Position numbers and translations under genes: made by a program
The notes under the pieces: model-generated
Told to the model about the DNA's origin: nothing
Databases searched by the model: none
The model's input: only the letters and a program-made list of their open reading frames with translations
Shown: positions 50,520-59,786 of the stretch, one piece after another
Position numbering within the stretch: the stretch's first letter is position 1
Layout: every line of letters starts with the position of its first letter
From: Neoroseomonas soli
GTDB lineage: Bacteria; Pseudomonadota; Alphaproteobacteria; Acetobacterales; Acetobacteraceae
Reading direction: 5' to 3'
Assembly: GCF_018129065.1 (NCBI RefSeq)
Contig: NZ_JAAEDM010000013.1
Location: 1 to 64,000, forward strand
DNA: 64,000 bases

Positions 50520-51653
50520 TCAGGCGTTCGGCCGCAGCATCTGTCGCAGCACCGCGCCGTCCGAGAGCAGGTCGAAGCCCTCGTTGATCTGGTCGAAGGT
50601 GATGTGGCTGGTCTTCAGCTTGTCCACCGGCAGCTTGCCGCGCCGATAGAGCCCAAGCAGCCGCGGCAGGTCGCGTTCCGGCACGCAGGACCCCATGTAG
50701 GACCCGCGGATGCTGCGTTCCTCGCTGACCATGTTCGCGTGCAGGTAGGAAACCTGCGCGTTGATGTTGGGCAGGCCCGCGCTGATCGTGCTGCCCCCGC
50801 GCGCCGTGATGGCGATGGCGAGTTGCATCGCCGGCACCGACCCGGCCGTCTCGATCACGGTGTCGAGCCCGCCGTCGGTCGCCTCGCGCACCTGCGCGGC
50901 GCAATCCTCGTTGCCGGCGAGGAAGACGTCGGTCGCACCCCACTGCTTCGCGAGCTCGAGCTTCTTCGGATTGGTGTCGATCGCGATGATGCGTTCGGCG
51001 CCGGCCGCGACGGCGGCGAACAGCGCATTCATCCCGACGCCGCCAAGACCAACCACGGCGATGGCCTCACCCGCTTCCAGCCGCGCCGTATTCAGGACCG
51101 CGCCCGCCCCGGTCATCACCGCGCAGCCGAAGATCGCCGCGTCGTCGAGCGGAATGTCCTGCCCGATCTTCACTGCCGAGCGCCGCGCGACCACCGCATA
51201 CTGCGCGTAGAGCGAAAGCCCGCTGTTGTGGTTGATCGGCGTGCCGTCGAGCCGCCGCAACTTCTTCGTTCCCGTCACCAGCGTGCCGGCCGCCCGCGCG
51301 GAATTCCCCGAGGGACAGATGTTCGGCCGCCCGCGCACGCAGTAGCGGCAATTGCCGCAGGACGACGCGAACACCGTGATGACGTGGTCGTCCGGCTTCA
51401 GGTCCGTGATCCCGGGCCCGACCTCCCGCACGATGCCCGCGCCCTCATGCCCGATGACGATCGGCAGCGGGCGCGGCCGCTGGTTCTCGATGGTCGAGAG
51501 ATCGGAGTGACAAAGCCCGGCAGCCGCGACCTCGATCATGATCTCGCCGGGGCCGGGCGGGTCGATCTCCACTTCCTCCACCACCATCGGGCGGGACTTC
51601 GCATAGGGTCGGGGAAGCCCCTGCTCGAAGAGGATGGCGGCCTTCATGCGCAT
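50520..51653 (-). CDS. Zinc-dependent alcohol dehydrogenase (class III-like MDR)
   Basis: A 377-residue medium-chain dehydrogenase: catalytic zinc in GLCHSDLS and GHEGAG, structural zinc cysteines CGNCRYCVRGRPNIC, and NAD motif GLGGVGMNALF. The class III-like pattern suggests oxidation of primary alcohols or glutathione adducts. ATG at 51653 has AGGAGG about 10 bases upstream and overlaps the end of the aminotransferase gene by 10 bases. Confidence 0.85.
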   Translation of the reverse strand: MRMKAAILFEQGLPRPYAKSRPMVVEEVEIDPPGPGEIMIEVAAAGLCHSDLSTIENQRPRPLPIVIGHEGAGIVREVGPGITDLKPDDHVITVFASSCGNCRYCVRGRPNICPSGNSARAAGTLVTGTKKLRRLDGTPINHNSGLSLYAQYAVVARRSAVKIGQDIPLDDAAIFGCAVMTGAGAVLNTARLEAGEAIAVVGLGGVGMNALFAAVAAGAERIIAIDTNPKKLELAKQWGATDVFLAGNEDCAAQVREATDGGLDTVIETAGSVPAMQLAIAITARGGSTISAGLPNINAQVSYLHANMVSEERSIRGSYMGSCVPERDLPRLLGLYRRGKLPVDKLKTSHITFDQINEGFDLLSDGAVLRQMLRPNA

Positions 51654-52795
51654 GTCGTCGTTTCCTCCTGGGTGGATGCAGCACGCCATTCGGCGATGAG
51701 CGCATCCGTCGCGCGGTTCATGTCCTCGGCGCCGTTGTAGCCGTGGAAGGAGACGCGGACACGCCCCCGGCCGTTCCAGGCGAAGACACCGCGCCGCTCC
51801 ATTCCGGCGACGATGGCCGAGGCGTGCGGGCTCTGCACGCAGACGCTCGCGCCGTGGTGTCGTGGGTCAGGCGGCGTGGTGGATGGGATGTCGGCCTCGC
51901 GCAGCCGCTCCAGCATCGCGACCGTCAGCGTCTGCACGTGGCGCTGGATCGCCTCGATGCCGTGACCCGCGAGGTAATCGAGCGCCCCATCCAGGATGTA
52001 GAGCCCGAGATGCGCAGGATTCCCCCGCGTGAAGCGCGCCGCGTCGGGCAGCAGCGCCGGGCGCTGAGACCAGTCCGGCCGCGCCATCGACGCGATGGAA
52101 TGCCAGCCCGCCGTGCTCGGCGCCCAGCCCGCCTGGCGCTCGCGGTTCCAGTATCCGATGGCGACGCCGGTGCAGCCCAGCACCCATTTGTAGCAGGAGG
52201 AGAAGGCGAAATCGGCGACATCGGCCCGGATCGGCATCCATCCGGCGGCCTGGGTGAAGTCCACCACCAGCAGCGCGCCGGCGCGATCGGCAGTCGCCCG
52301 CAGCGCCGTGAGATCGTGCCGCGCGGCAGTCAGGAAGGACACTGCGCTGACCGCGATCATGCGCGTGCGCTCGTCCACTGCCGCGGCAACGGCGGCCGGT
52401 TCGGCCATGCGCGCGAAGCGCAGCGTCACCTCCGGTCGGCTCTGCAAGGTGATCGGGGCGACGACGGAAGGATACTCGTCCGGGTCCACCACGACGTTGT
52501 CGCCGGGACGCCAGTCGAGGCTTTCCACCACCATGGAGACACCCTCGGCGACGCTGGAGACGAAGCCGATGTCGCCCGCTTCGACGCCGAACAGCCGCGC
52601 CGCGCCGGCGCGCGCGGCGGCCAACCGCGCTTCCTGCCGCGTGCGCCCCGGGGAACCGGCCGACTTGTCATCCGCATAGGCAGAAAAGGCGGCGTCATGC
52701 CGGCGCAGGAAGGGCGTCTCCCCCGCCGCGCAGACATGCGCGATGCCGGGCGGGATGCGGAAATCGGCGGGATCGAAGAGCGGTGCCAGGGTCAC
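51644..52795 (-). CDS. Aminotransferase class V-fold PLP enzyme
   Basis: A 383-residue PLP protein of the NifS/kynureninase group: GFVSSVAEGVSMVVESL, VDPDEYPSV, DFTQAAGWMP (PLP Asp) and the PLP lysine in SSCYKWVLG. The organisation suggests an aminotransferase or lyase, not a cysteine desulfurase (no active-site Cys loop). It sits between DUF1028 and an alcohol dehydrogenase gene in one likely operon. Confidence 0.8.
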   Translation of the reverse strand: MTLAPLFDPADFRIPPGIAHVCAAGETPFLRRHDAAFSAYADDKSAGSPGRTRQEARLAAARAGAARLFGVEAGDIGFVSSVAEGVSMVVESLDWRPGDNVVVDPDEYPSVVAPITLQSRPEVTLRFARMAEPAAVAAAVDERTRMIAVSAVSFLTAARHDLTALRATADRAGALLVVDFTQAAGWMPIRADVADFAFSSCYKWVLGCTGVAIGYWNRERQAGWAPSTAGWHSIASMARPDWSQRPALLPDAARFTRGNPAHLGLYILDGALDYLAGHGIEAIQRHVQTLTVAMLERLREADIPSTTPPDPRHHGASVCVQSPHASAIVAGMERRGVFAWNGRGRVRVSFHGYNGAEDMNRATDALIAEWRAASTQEETTTCA

Positions 52796-52804
52796 GTGAG
52801 GGCC

Positions 52805-53461
52805 TCAGATGATCGGTGCGTCTTCGGGCGCGACGGCGCGCGCGACGAAGCCATCGGCAAGCGGCGCGTATTCCTCCCACAGCGCGCGCAGCGCCGGGAT
52901 CGGTCCCACCGCCTTGTCCACGCGCAGATCGACATAAGGAAAGCACTCCCGATGCACGACGAGCAGGCTGGCCGACGTGACCTCGCCATGCTCTCCGCCC
53001 GCCGCTTCGCCGGCCTCAAGCGCGCGGACCAGGCGTTCCGCGAGCGGCTGGCCGGCAGCGGCGAGGAACGCCTCGGCCATCGCCGCCGGCACGCGGTCAT
53101 TGGCGAGGATATTGCCGATCGCGACCACGTCCTGCCCATGGCTGACGCCGAAGGCGGGCTTCACGCGCTCGCCGTGGAAATGCGCGGTGCGCCCCTCGCG
53201 GTCCATCACCGCGATCTGGCGCCAGCGGTGATCCGGGGTCGAGGCCACGAGCGCCGCGACCGCCTGATCCGCCGTGCATCCGGACCGCAGCAGGTCGAGC
53301 CCGCGCGGCCCCAGCCGCGGATCGGTGCGGTGCTGCGTCAGCACGCCCCCTAGCCCCGCCGCGAGGAACGGCACCCGCGTGCCGACCGCGATCGACGACG
53401 TCGTCACCGCCGCACCGAACTGCCCTGTCCGTGCGCAGCGCCCGAGAAGCGAGAAGGTCAT
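52805..53461 (-). CDS. DUF1028 protein (Ntn-hydrolase-like)
   Basis: A 218-residue protein that starts MTFSLLGRCARTGQFG and continues with TRVPFLAAGLGGVLTQHRTDPRLGPRGL, the hallmark of DUF1028. Structures of the family show an Ntn-hydrolase fold; activity is unknown. ATG at 53461 (AGGGG upstream) is preferred since an earlier start would add an untypical leader. It is divergent from the second family-5 binding protein, so a shared promoter region of 105 bases lies between. Confidence 0.82.
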   Translation of the reverse strand: MTFSLLGRCARTGQFGAAVTTSSIAVGTRVPFLAAGLGGVLTQHRTDPRLGPRGLDLLRSGCTADQAVAALVASTPDHRWRQIAVMDREGRTAHFHGERVKPAFGVSHGQDVVAIGNILANDRVPAAMAEAFLAAAGQPLAERLVRALEAGEAAGGEHGEVTSASLLVVHRECFPYVDLRVDKAVGPIPALRALWEEYAPLADGFVARAVAPEDAPII

Positions 53462-53566
53462 GCCGGCCCCTTCGGCGATGGAGCCGCATTCAAGGCCCCG
53501 CAACGCTCGATGGACAAGCCCCCAAGCCCTGCCATGATGGCTCCATCAGACGTTCCGGAGGCAGCC

Positions 53567-55165
53567 ATGATTCGGCGCAGTTTCACCACCTTCGCGGCGG
53601 CTGTCGCGCTTGCCGTATCGGGAATTGCCAGCCCCGCCCCCGCGCAACAGGCGCCTGCACCCTCGGGCACCTTGCGGGTCGTGCTCGTCAACCCGCTGGC
53701 GAGCGTCGATCCCGTCATCTCCACCGCGGCATTCGTCCGGAACCACGGCTTCTTCGTCTACGATCAGCTCTTTGGCCTCGACAGCCGGGGCGAGGCGCGG
53801 CCGCAGATGGTCGAACGGCACGAAGTCTCGGCCGACGGCATGACCTACCGCTTCACGCTGCGCGAAGGCCTCGCCTTCCATGACGGCCAGCCGGTGCGCG
53901 CGGCCGATGCGGTCGCCTCGATCCGCCGCTGGGGCCAGCGGGACATCGCCGGCCGCGCGCTGCTGGCCGCGACGGCCGCGCTGGAGGTGGTGGACGACCG
54001 CACCTTCACCCTGCGCCTCTCCCGCCCCTTCGGCCTGGTGACCGAGGCGCTGGCGCGTTCGACGGCGAGCGCGCTTTTCGTGATGCCCGAGCGGATCGCG
54101 AACACGCCGGCCAATGTCGCCTTCACCGATGCCACGGGTTCCGGTCCCTTCATCTTCCGCGCGCAGGAATTCCTGCCCGGTGAGCGCGCCGTCTATGTCC
54201 GCAATCCCGCGTATCGCCCGCGGCCGGAGCCCGCGGACGGGCTCGCCGGCGGCAAGGTGGTGCAGGTCGAGCGCGTCGAATGGCTCGGCATCTCCGACCC
54301 CGCCACGGCGGCGGCAGCGCTGCAATCGGGCGAGATCGACTTCATCGAGCAGCCCTCGCCGGACGTGCTGCCGACGCTCGCGCGCAACCGCAACATCCGC
54401 ACCTTCGCGCTGAACCCGGTGGGCTCGGTGGTCTGGCTGCGGCCGAACCATGCCGTCCCGCCCTTCAACGACCCGCGCGCGCGGCGGGCGCTGCTGTACC
54501 TGGTGAACCAGCACGAGAACCTGCAGGCGATCGGCATCGCGCCGTCGGAGCAGGTGCCCTATTGCCCGGCTTACTTCCTCTGCGGCACGCCGCTCGAGAG
54601 CGCGGCCGGCGCGGAAGGGCTGCGGGAGATCAACGTCGAGCGCGCCCGCGCCCTGCTGCGGGAGGCCGGCTACAACGGCCAGCGCGTGGTGTTCCTGAAC
54701 GCGACGGATACGCCCATCAACAACGCCGTGACGCTGACCATGGCGGAGAACATGCGGCGCGCCGGGCTCAACATGGATGTCGTCGCGATGGACTGGGCGA
54801 CGCTGACCCAGCGGCGGAACCGGCGCGAGCCGGTGGAACAGGGCGGCTGGAACCTCTTCGTCACGATCGCGAACGTGCTCGATGCACAGAACCCGCTGGT
54901 AAACCTCTACCTCGGCGCGCCCTGCGAGACCGCGCCGGCGGGTTGGCCCTGCGATGCGGAACTCGAGCGCCTGCGCGCCTCCTGGTGGGAGGAATCGGAC
55001 CCCGCGAAGCGGCGCGAGATCCTTGAGCGCGTGCACGCCCGCGCCTATGAGGTGCTGCCCTACATCAACGGTGGGCAGTTCCGCGTGCTCGCGGCCTATC
55101 GCGCCAATGTCGAAGGCCTCCGCCCGACCACGATCCCGGTCTTCTGGGGCGTGAGCAAGCGGTGA
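53567..55165 (+). CDS. Family-5 ABC solute-binding protein, second orphan copy
   Basis: A 532-residue periplasmic binding protein with a Sec signal peptide (residues 1-27). It is a paralogue of the protein at 15793-17382: both share RNHG.FVYDQLF-type, PVRAADAVASIRRW, GSGPF.F and WATLTQRRNRR-type blocks. No permease or ATPase adjoins it. Its stop overlaps the GTG of the CnbZ-like gene, so the binding protein and that enzyme are co-expressed, which hints that the ligand is its substrate. GGAGG lies upstream of ATG 53567. Confidence 0.86.
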   Translation: MIRRSFTTFAAAVALAVSGIASPAPAQQAPAPSGTLRVVLVNPLASVDPVISTAAFVRNHGFFVYDQLFGLDSRGEARPQMVERHEVSADGMTYRFTLREGLAFHDGQPVRAADAVASIRRWGQRDIAGRALLAATAALEVVDDRTFTLRLSRPFGLVTEALARSTASALFVMPERIANTPANVAFTDATGSGPFIFRAQEFLPGERAVYVRNPAYRPRPEPADGLAGGKVVQVERVEWLGISDPATAAAALQSGEIDFIEQPSPDVLPTLARNRNIRTFALNPVGSVVWLRPNHAVPPFNDPRARRALLYLVNQHENLQAIGIAPSEQVPYCPAYFLCGTPLESAAGAEGLREINVERARALLREAGYNGQRVVFLNATDTPINNAVTLTMAENMRRAGLNMDVVAMDWATLTQRRNRREPVEQGGWNLFVTIANVLDAQNPLVNLYLGAPCETAPAGWPCDAELERLRASWWEESDPAKRREILERVHARAYEVLPYINGGQFRVLAAYRANVEGLRPTTIPVFWGVSKR

Positions 55166-55914
55166 CCACCATCGCGATCCCGGAGGCCGGATACCGCTTC
55201 ATCCCTGCGGTGATGCAGTATTCGGGCGGCGTCGCCGCCCTGCCCGGCTTCCGGCTCGAACGCGCGCGTTTCGCCGATCCCGTGCCGCTGGCCGAAGGCT
55301 GGCGGCGCATCGCGGCGTTCCTGGATGCCATCGGCCGCCCCCGCATCGCCTTCGCCGCCTGCGAGTTGCGCTCCCCGGCACCCTTCACCGAGGACGGATT
55401 CGCGACCTTCAACAAGGCCTATGCCGGCGTGCTCGCCGAATGGGGCGTGCTGCGGGACGGGCGCAACCCGGTTGCGCGCAGCAATGTCTGCCCGCGCCAC
55501 GCGCCGCCCGCCGAGCCCTGCTTCCACGCCTTCTGCTACACGGTGCCGGAGGATGGTGCCGAGCCGTCCTTCGCCGTCGCGGGCAGCGGGGAGTCGGTCG
55601 AGGGCAAGGGGACCTATCGCGACAATACCGTCGCCTACGGGGATACCTCGCCCGGGGGGATGCTGAAGAAGGGCCTCTGGGTGCTCGGGGAGATGGAACG
55701 GCGGATGGGCCTGCTCGGCCATGGCTGGGCGGGCACGACCGGCGTGCAGGCTTACACCGTGCATTCGCTGCCGCCGACGCTGACCGCGGAGATCGTCGCC
55801 CGAGGCGCGGCGCGGCACGGCCTCACCTGGCAGGATTGCCGCCCGCCGGTCGAGGGCCTGGACTACGAGATGGACTGCCGCGGCATTGCGATGGAGCGCA
55901 TGCTTCCCCGCTAG
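55162..55914 (+). CDS. CnbZ-like / RidA-related deaminase family protein
   Basis: A 250-residue protein without signal or membrane segment. The segments AACELRSPAPFTEDGF, NPVARSNVCP and PCFHAFCYTVP look like the family named after 2-amino-5-chloromuconate deaminase CnbZ, distantly related to RidA imine deaminases. I recognise the family from memory and could not verify it. GTG at 55162 overlaps the solute-binding protein stop. Confidence 0.55.
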   Translation: MTTIAIPEAGYRFIPAVMQYSGGVAALPGFRLERARFADPVPLAEGWRRIAAFLDAIGRPRIAFAACELRSPAPFTEDGFATFNKAYAGVLAEWGVLRDGRNPVARSNVCPRHAPPAEPCFHAFCYTVPEDGAEPSFAVAGSGESVEGKGTYRDNTVAYGDTSPGGMLKKGLWVLGEMERRMGLLGHGWAGTTGVQAYTVHSLPPTLTAEIVARGAARHGLTWQDCRPPVEGLDYEMDCRGIAMERMLPR

Positions 55915-56028
55915 TGTCCTGCCCGCGAAGTTCGCTGGATTTCCAGCGAACGAAGCGGACAAGCAGGCCACTGAAAACAAGGGCCAATGGCCTGAGAACG
56001 AAGTCCGCAGGATTTCGGAATCAGGACA
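55915..56028. repeat. Structured intergenic element with TGTCCTG / CAGGACA ends
   Basis: The whole 114-base interval between two convergent stop codons is flanked by TGTCCTG (55915-55921) and its complement CAGGACA (56022-56028), each touching the stop of the neighbouring gene. Inside lie a perfect 10-base-stem hairpin (55930-55951) and a second inverted pair AGGCCA / TGGCCT. It may be a palindromic repeat or a bidirectional terminator. Confidence 0.5.
55930..55951. terminator. Perfect 10-base hairpin in the convergent gap
   Basis: GTTCGCTGGA and its complement TCCAGCGAAC are separated by only TT, 16 bases after the CnbZ-like gene stop. In such a convergent gap it most likely ends transcription in one or both directions; a T-run is missing. 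Confidence 0.5.
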
Positions 56029-57039
56029 TTAGATCGGGTCCCGCACCAGCGGCGAGGTGGAGCAGTGGATCCCCCCGCCGCCGAGATAAACCTTGTCGTA
56101 CGCCACCAGCCGCACGCTGATGCCGGCCTTGTCCAGCGCTTCCTGCGTGCGGGGGCCGACCTGGTCGCTCATCAGCACGCGGCCGGGCGCGACGGCGAGG
56201 CAGTTGATCGCCCAGGACGGGTCCTCGTGATTCAGCGGGATCATGCGGATGCCGAGGCGCTTCAGTTCCTCCATGAAGACGAAGGGCAGGATCACCGGGT
56301 TCACCAGCGCGACATCGTGATCCAGCATCACGAAGGCGCCATCGATGTGCAGGCGGTAGCCGGGGATCTGCACGCGGACGAGGCGCGTGCCCTGGAGCGC
56401 CAGCACTTCCTCCATCTGCCGCGCGCCTTCCTCGTTGACGCGGGAGGAAACGCCGATCACGGCCACATCCGGCCGGACATAGGCGAAGGAACCGCCTTCC
56501 ATCAGCCCGTTGCCGGCGATGGTGCGCAGGATGGGCATGCCGATGGTGGCGAGCGTTTCCGTCACCGGGCGTTCCTCGCCACGCCGGATGCGTGGGCCCA
56601 TGCGGGTGACGACCGCGCCGCCGTCGATCGCGATGCAGGAATCGCGCGTGTAGATCGATTTGTGGCGGCCGGCGGCAACGCGCGTCAGCATCACCACCTC
56701 GACGCCCTCCTCGCGCAGCGCGGCGGCCAGCGCGTCATGCTGCGCCTGCTGTTCGGCGAGCGGCGGGATGAATTCCCCGCGCCAATAGGCTCCGGTCTTC
56801 GGGTCGCCAAAGGCGCCAAGTTCCGTGATCAGCGGCAGGCCGTCGAGGACCTTCATCTCCTCGCCGGGGCGGTGCATCAGCACCACGCGCAGGCGTCCTA
56901 TGTCGGAATTGCAGCCCCAGCGGCGGCCCCAGCCGAATTCCTGTTCGGAGGCGCTGTTGAAAGGCGGCTCCGCCTCGCTGGCGAAGCGCTCGATCAGCAT
57001 GTTGTAGCGATGGTCGAACTCGCTCATTGCCTGGGCCAT
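56029..57039 (-). CDS. Amidinotransferase-fold enzyme (arginine deiminase / dimethylargininase type)
   Basis: A 336-residue guanidine-modifying enzyme. GRWG-like N terminus (GWGRRWGCNSDIGRLRVVLMHRPG), then IYTRDS, NGLMEGGSF (Glu), YRLHIDGAFVMLD (His) and C-terminal GGGGIHCSTSP (nucleophilic Cys) reproduce the Glu-His-Cys catalytic set of the pentein fold. It would deiminate arginine or a related guanidino compound. ATG 57039 ends 5 bases from the permease gene; it is the last gene of the ABC operon, suggesting that the transported solute is guanidino or amino-type. Confidence 0.83.
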   Translation of the reverse strand: MAQAMSEFDHRYNMLIERFASEAEPPFNSASEQEFGWGRRWGCNSDIGRLRVVLMHRPGEEMKVLDGLPLITELGAFGDPKTGAYWRGEFIPPLAEQQAQHDALAAALREEGVEVVMLTRVAAGRHKSIYTRDSCIAIDGGAVVTRMGPRIRRGEERPVTETLATIGMPILRTIAGNGLMEGGSFAYVRPDVAVIGVSSRVNEEGARQMEEVLALQGTRLVRVQIPGYRLHIDGAFVMLDHDVALVNPVILPFVFMEELKRLGIRMIPLNHEDPSWAINCLAVAPGRVLMSDQVGPRTQEALDKAGISVRLVAYDKVYLGGGGIHCSTSPLVRDPI

Positions 57040-57044
57040 GGGCG

Positions 57045-57836
57045 TCAGCCTCCCTCGGAACGCCGCCGCAATGCGCGGTCGGCCATCAACAGCAGCAGCG
57101 TGAACAGGATCAGCAGCACCGCGACGGCGGCCATGGCGGGATCGAGGTTCTCGTTGATCCCGTCCCAGATGCGCCGCGGCAGGGTGAAGACCTGGCGGGA
57201 GGCGATGAACAGCACCATCACCAGCTCGTCCCAGGAATGGATGAAGGCGAAGATCGCACCGGAGAAGATGCCCGGCGCGATGCGCGGCAGGATCACCCAG
57301 CGCAGCGTCTGTGAGAGCGAGGCCCCCATGCCGCGCGCCGCCTGCTCGAGCCGCGGGTCGAAGGCCGCAAGCGCCGTCGAGACGGTGATCACCACATAGG
57401 GAATGCCGGTGACGCCATGTGCGATCGCCACGCCGAGGAAACGGTCCAACAGTCCGAGCGGGCCGAAGTAGCGATAGAGCCCGATCGCATAGACGATCGA
57501 CGGGATGATCAGCGGCAGCAGCATCAGCACGCGCACCAGCTCGGTCGCGCGGCGGGAGATGCGCCAGCAGCCGATGGCGCAGAGCGTCCCCGCCGTCACC
57601 GAAAGCACCGTCGCGGCAACCGCAATGGTGAAGGACTGCCAGATCGAACCCAGCCACTCCGCGGAACCGAGCACCGTGCCGAAATGCCGGAAGGAGATCC
57701 CCTCCTGCGGCAGCGACAGGAAACGCTGGTCGGTCAGCGCCACCGGCACCACGATCAGGATCGGCAGCACCAGGTAGAGCGCGGTGACCCAGGCGAGGCT
57801 CCGGCCGAAGGGGCCCGTCCGGTAGGCGCCGTCCAT
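57045..57836 (-). CDS. ABC transporter permease, PotC type
   Basis: A 263-residue inner-membrane permease with six helices. The EAA loop is EQAARGMGASLSQTLRWVILPRIAPG and precedes the last two helices, as in spermidine/putrescine PotC proteins. It is adjacent to the PotB-type permease and the ATPase, forming one importer. Spacing to the PotB-type gene is 4 bases. Confidence 0.87.
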   Translation of the reverse strand: MDGAYRTGPFGRSLAWVTALYLVLPILIVVPVALTDQRFLSLPQEGISFRHFGTVLGSAEWLGSIWQSFTIAVAATVLSVTAGTLCAIGCWRISRRATELVRVLMLLPLIIPSIVYAIGLYRYFGPLGLLDRFLGVAIAHGVTGIPYVVITVSTALAAFDPRLEQAARGMGASLSQTLRWVILPRIAPGIFSGAIFAFIHSWDELVMVLFIASRQVFTLPRRIWDGINENLDPAMAAVAVLLILFTLLLLMADRALRRRSEGG

Positions 57837-57840
57837 GCGG

Positions 57841-58686
57841 TCAGGCCCCCGCCCCGAAGATGCGCCGCAGGTCCACGACGCGCGAGAAGATCGCGAGCGT
57901 GACCAGGATCGCCACGACGAGCATCGTCGCCATCATCGTGCCGAGCCCCCAGCGGATCAGATCCAGGATCTGCAGGCTGATCCACTCCGCCACCATCAGC
58001 GTCTTGCCGCCGCCCAGGATGGCCGGCGTGATGTAGAAGCCGAGCGAGAAGATGAAGACCAGCACGCCCGAGGCGATAACGCCCGGCATCGACAGCGGCA
58101 GGAAGACGCGGCGGAAGACCTCCCCGCGCGAGGCGCCGAGGCCGCGCGCGGCGGCGAGCAGCCGCGGGTCGATCTCCCGCATGCTCGCCAGCATCGGCAG
58201 CACGGCGAAGGGCACCATGTAATGCACCATGCCGACGACGATGCCGAACTCGTTCCAGACCAGCGGCAGCGGTTCCTCGATCAGGCCGGCGCCGATCAGC
58301 GCGTTGTTCACCAGCCCCTGCCGGCGCAGCAGCGTGACCCAGGCGAAGGCGCGCACCAGCACGGAGATCCACAGCGGCACCAGCACCGCGAGGATCCACC
58401 AGCCGCGCGCGACGGGCCTGGCGAGCGTGATGGCATAGGCGATGGCATAGCCCAGGAGCAGCGCCAGCGCCGTGGTGATGATGCAGATGCGCAGCGTGGT
58501 GAAGATCACGCGCTGCACGGCGGACGATGTCAGGATGCGCTCGTAGTTGCCGAAGCCGGGTTCCGGCTCGGTCACGCTGATGGCCAGCACCTGCACGATG
58601 GGCGCGATGTAGAAGGCGACCAGCAGCAGGAAGGCCGGCAGGATCAGCAGCCACCAGCCGACACCGGGCCGCCCCGCGGCGCTCAT
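57841..58686 (-). CDS. ABC transporter permease, PotB type
   Basis: A 281-residue permease of the same importer, with six helices and EAA loop LLAAARGLGASRGEVFRRVFLPLSMPG. The N-terminal LLILPAFLLLVAFYIAPIV helix is typical of PotB. It overlaps the ATPase gene stop by 4 bases upstream on the same strand. Confidence 0.87.
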   Translation of the reverse strand: MSAAGRPGVGWWLLILPAFLLLVAFYIAPIVQVLAISVTEPEPGFGNYERILTSSAVQRVIFTTLRICIITTALALLLGYAIAYAITLARPVARGWWILAVLVPLWISVLVRAFAWVTLLRRQGLVNNALIGAGLIEEPLPLVWNEFGIVVGMVHYMVPFAVLPMLASMREIDPRLLAAARGLGASRGEVFRRVFLPLSMPGVIASGVLVFIFSLGFYITPAILGGGKTLMVAEWISLQILDLIRWGLGTMMATMLVVAILVTLAIFSRVVDLRRIFGAGA

Positions 58687-59786
58687 GCCGCATCCTCCAG
58701 CACCGGCACGGCGGCGTCCGCCGCCCAGCCCAGGCGCACGGGAAGCCCCTCGGCCGGCGCGATGGGTGCCTTCCAGGCGGGCAGCACGGCGCGGATCTCG
58801 CCGAGATGTTCCGTCGCGACGCGCAGCGAGAAGCCCGCGCCAAGATACGCGAAGGACAGGATGCGGCCTTCGGCGATGTTCTCCGCCCCCTCGTCCTCCG
58901 CAAGCAGCGCCACCTTCTCCGGGCGCAGCGAGAGCAGGGTGCGCGCACCCTCCGGCGGTGCCGCGGCGCCATCCGGCAACCGCACCGCGACACGAACCGC
59001 GCCCGCTTCCAGCGCGAAGCCGGACGCCGTCGCGCCGTGCACCATGCCGTCCAGGAAGTTCGACTTGCCCAGGAAGTCCGCCACGAAGCGGGTGCGCGGC
59101 CTTTCGTAGAGTTCCCCCGGCGCTCCCGCCTGCACGAGCCGTCCGTGGTTCAGGATGGCGATGCGGTCGGAGAGCGACAGCGCCTCCTCCTGGTCATGCG
59201 TGACGTTCACGAAGGTGCGGCCGACCCGCTGGTGCAGCGCCTTCAGTTCCTCCTGCAACTCGGCGCGCAGCTTCTTGTCGAGTGCCGAGAGCGGCTCGTC
59301 CAGCAGCAGCAGCGCGGGGTCGAAGACCAGGGCGCGGGCCAGCGCCACGCGCTGCTGCTGCCCGCCGGAGAGTTGCTTCGGCAACCTGTCCGCGAAGGCG
59401 CCGAGCTGCACCAGGTCCAGCGCGCCGCGCACCTTCGCATCGCGCTCGGCACGCGACATCCCACGCACCCGCAGCGGAAAGGTGACGTTCTCCGCCACTG
59501 TCATGTGCGGGAACAGCGCATAGCCCTGGAAGACCATGCCGAAGTCGCGCTTTTCCGGCGGCAGCGGCGTGATGTCGCGCCCGTCCAGCAGGATCGCGCC
59601 GGCCGAAGGCGCCACGAAGCCTGCCACCGCCATCAGGATCGTCGTCTTGCCCGACCCGCTGGGGCCAAGGAGCGTCAGGAACTCCCCCCGCCCGACCTCC
59701 AGCGAGACGTCGCTCACCGCGACGAACTCGCCATATTTCTTGCTCAGCCCGCGCAGCGAGAGGGCATGGCCCTTGGCCTCGTTCAC
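58683..59786 (-). CDS. ABC transporter ATP-binding protein, PotA type
   Basis: A 367-residue ATPase: Walker A GPSGSGKTT, signature LSGGQQQRVALARAL, Walker B LLLLDEPLSALD and switch histidine VTHDQEEA, followed by a TOBE domain at the C terminus (about residues 270-355), as in polyamine and Fe3+ importers. GTG at 59786 overlaps the stop of the aldolase gene (GTGA). It serves the PotB/PotC-type permeases. Confidence 0.9.
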   Translation of the reverse strand: MNEAKGHALSLRGLSKKYGEFVAVSDVSLEVGRGEFLTLLGPSGSGKTTILMAVAGFVAPSAGAILLDGRDITPLPPEKRDFGMVFQGYALFPHMTVAENVTFPLRVRGMSRAERDAKVRGALDLVQLGAFADRLPKQLSGGQQQRVALARALVFDPALLLLDEPLSALDKKLRAELQEELKALHQRVGRTFVNVTHDQEEALSLSDRIAILNHGRLVQAGAPGELYERPRTRFVADFLGKSNFLDGMVHGATASGFALEAGAVRVAVRLPDGAAAPPEGARTLLSLRPEKVALLAEDEGAENIAEGRILSFAYLGAGFSLRVATEHLGEIRAVLPAWKAPIAPAEGLPVRLGWAADAAVPVLEDAA

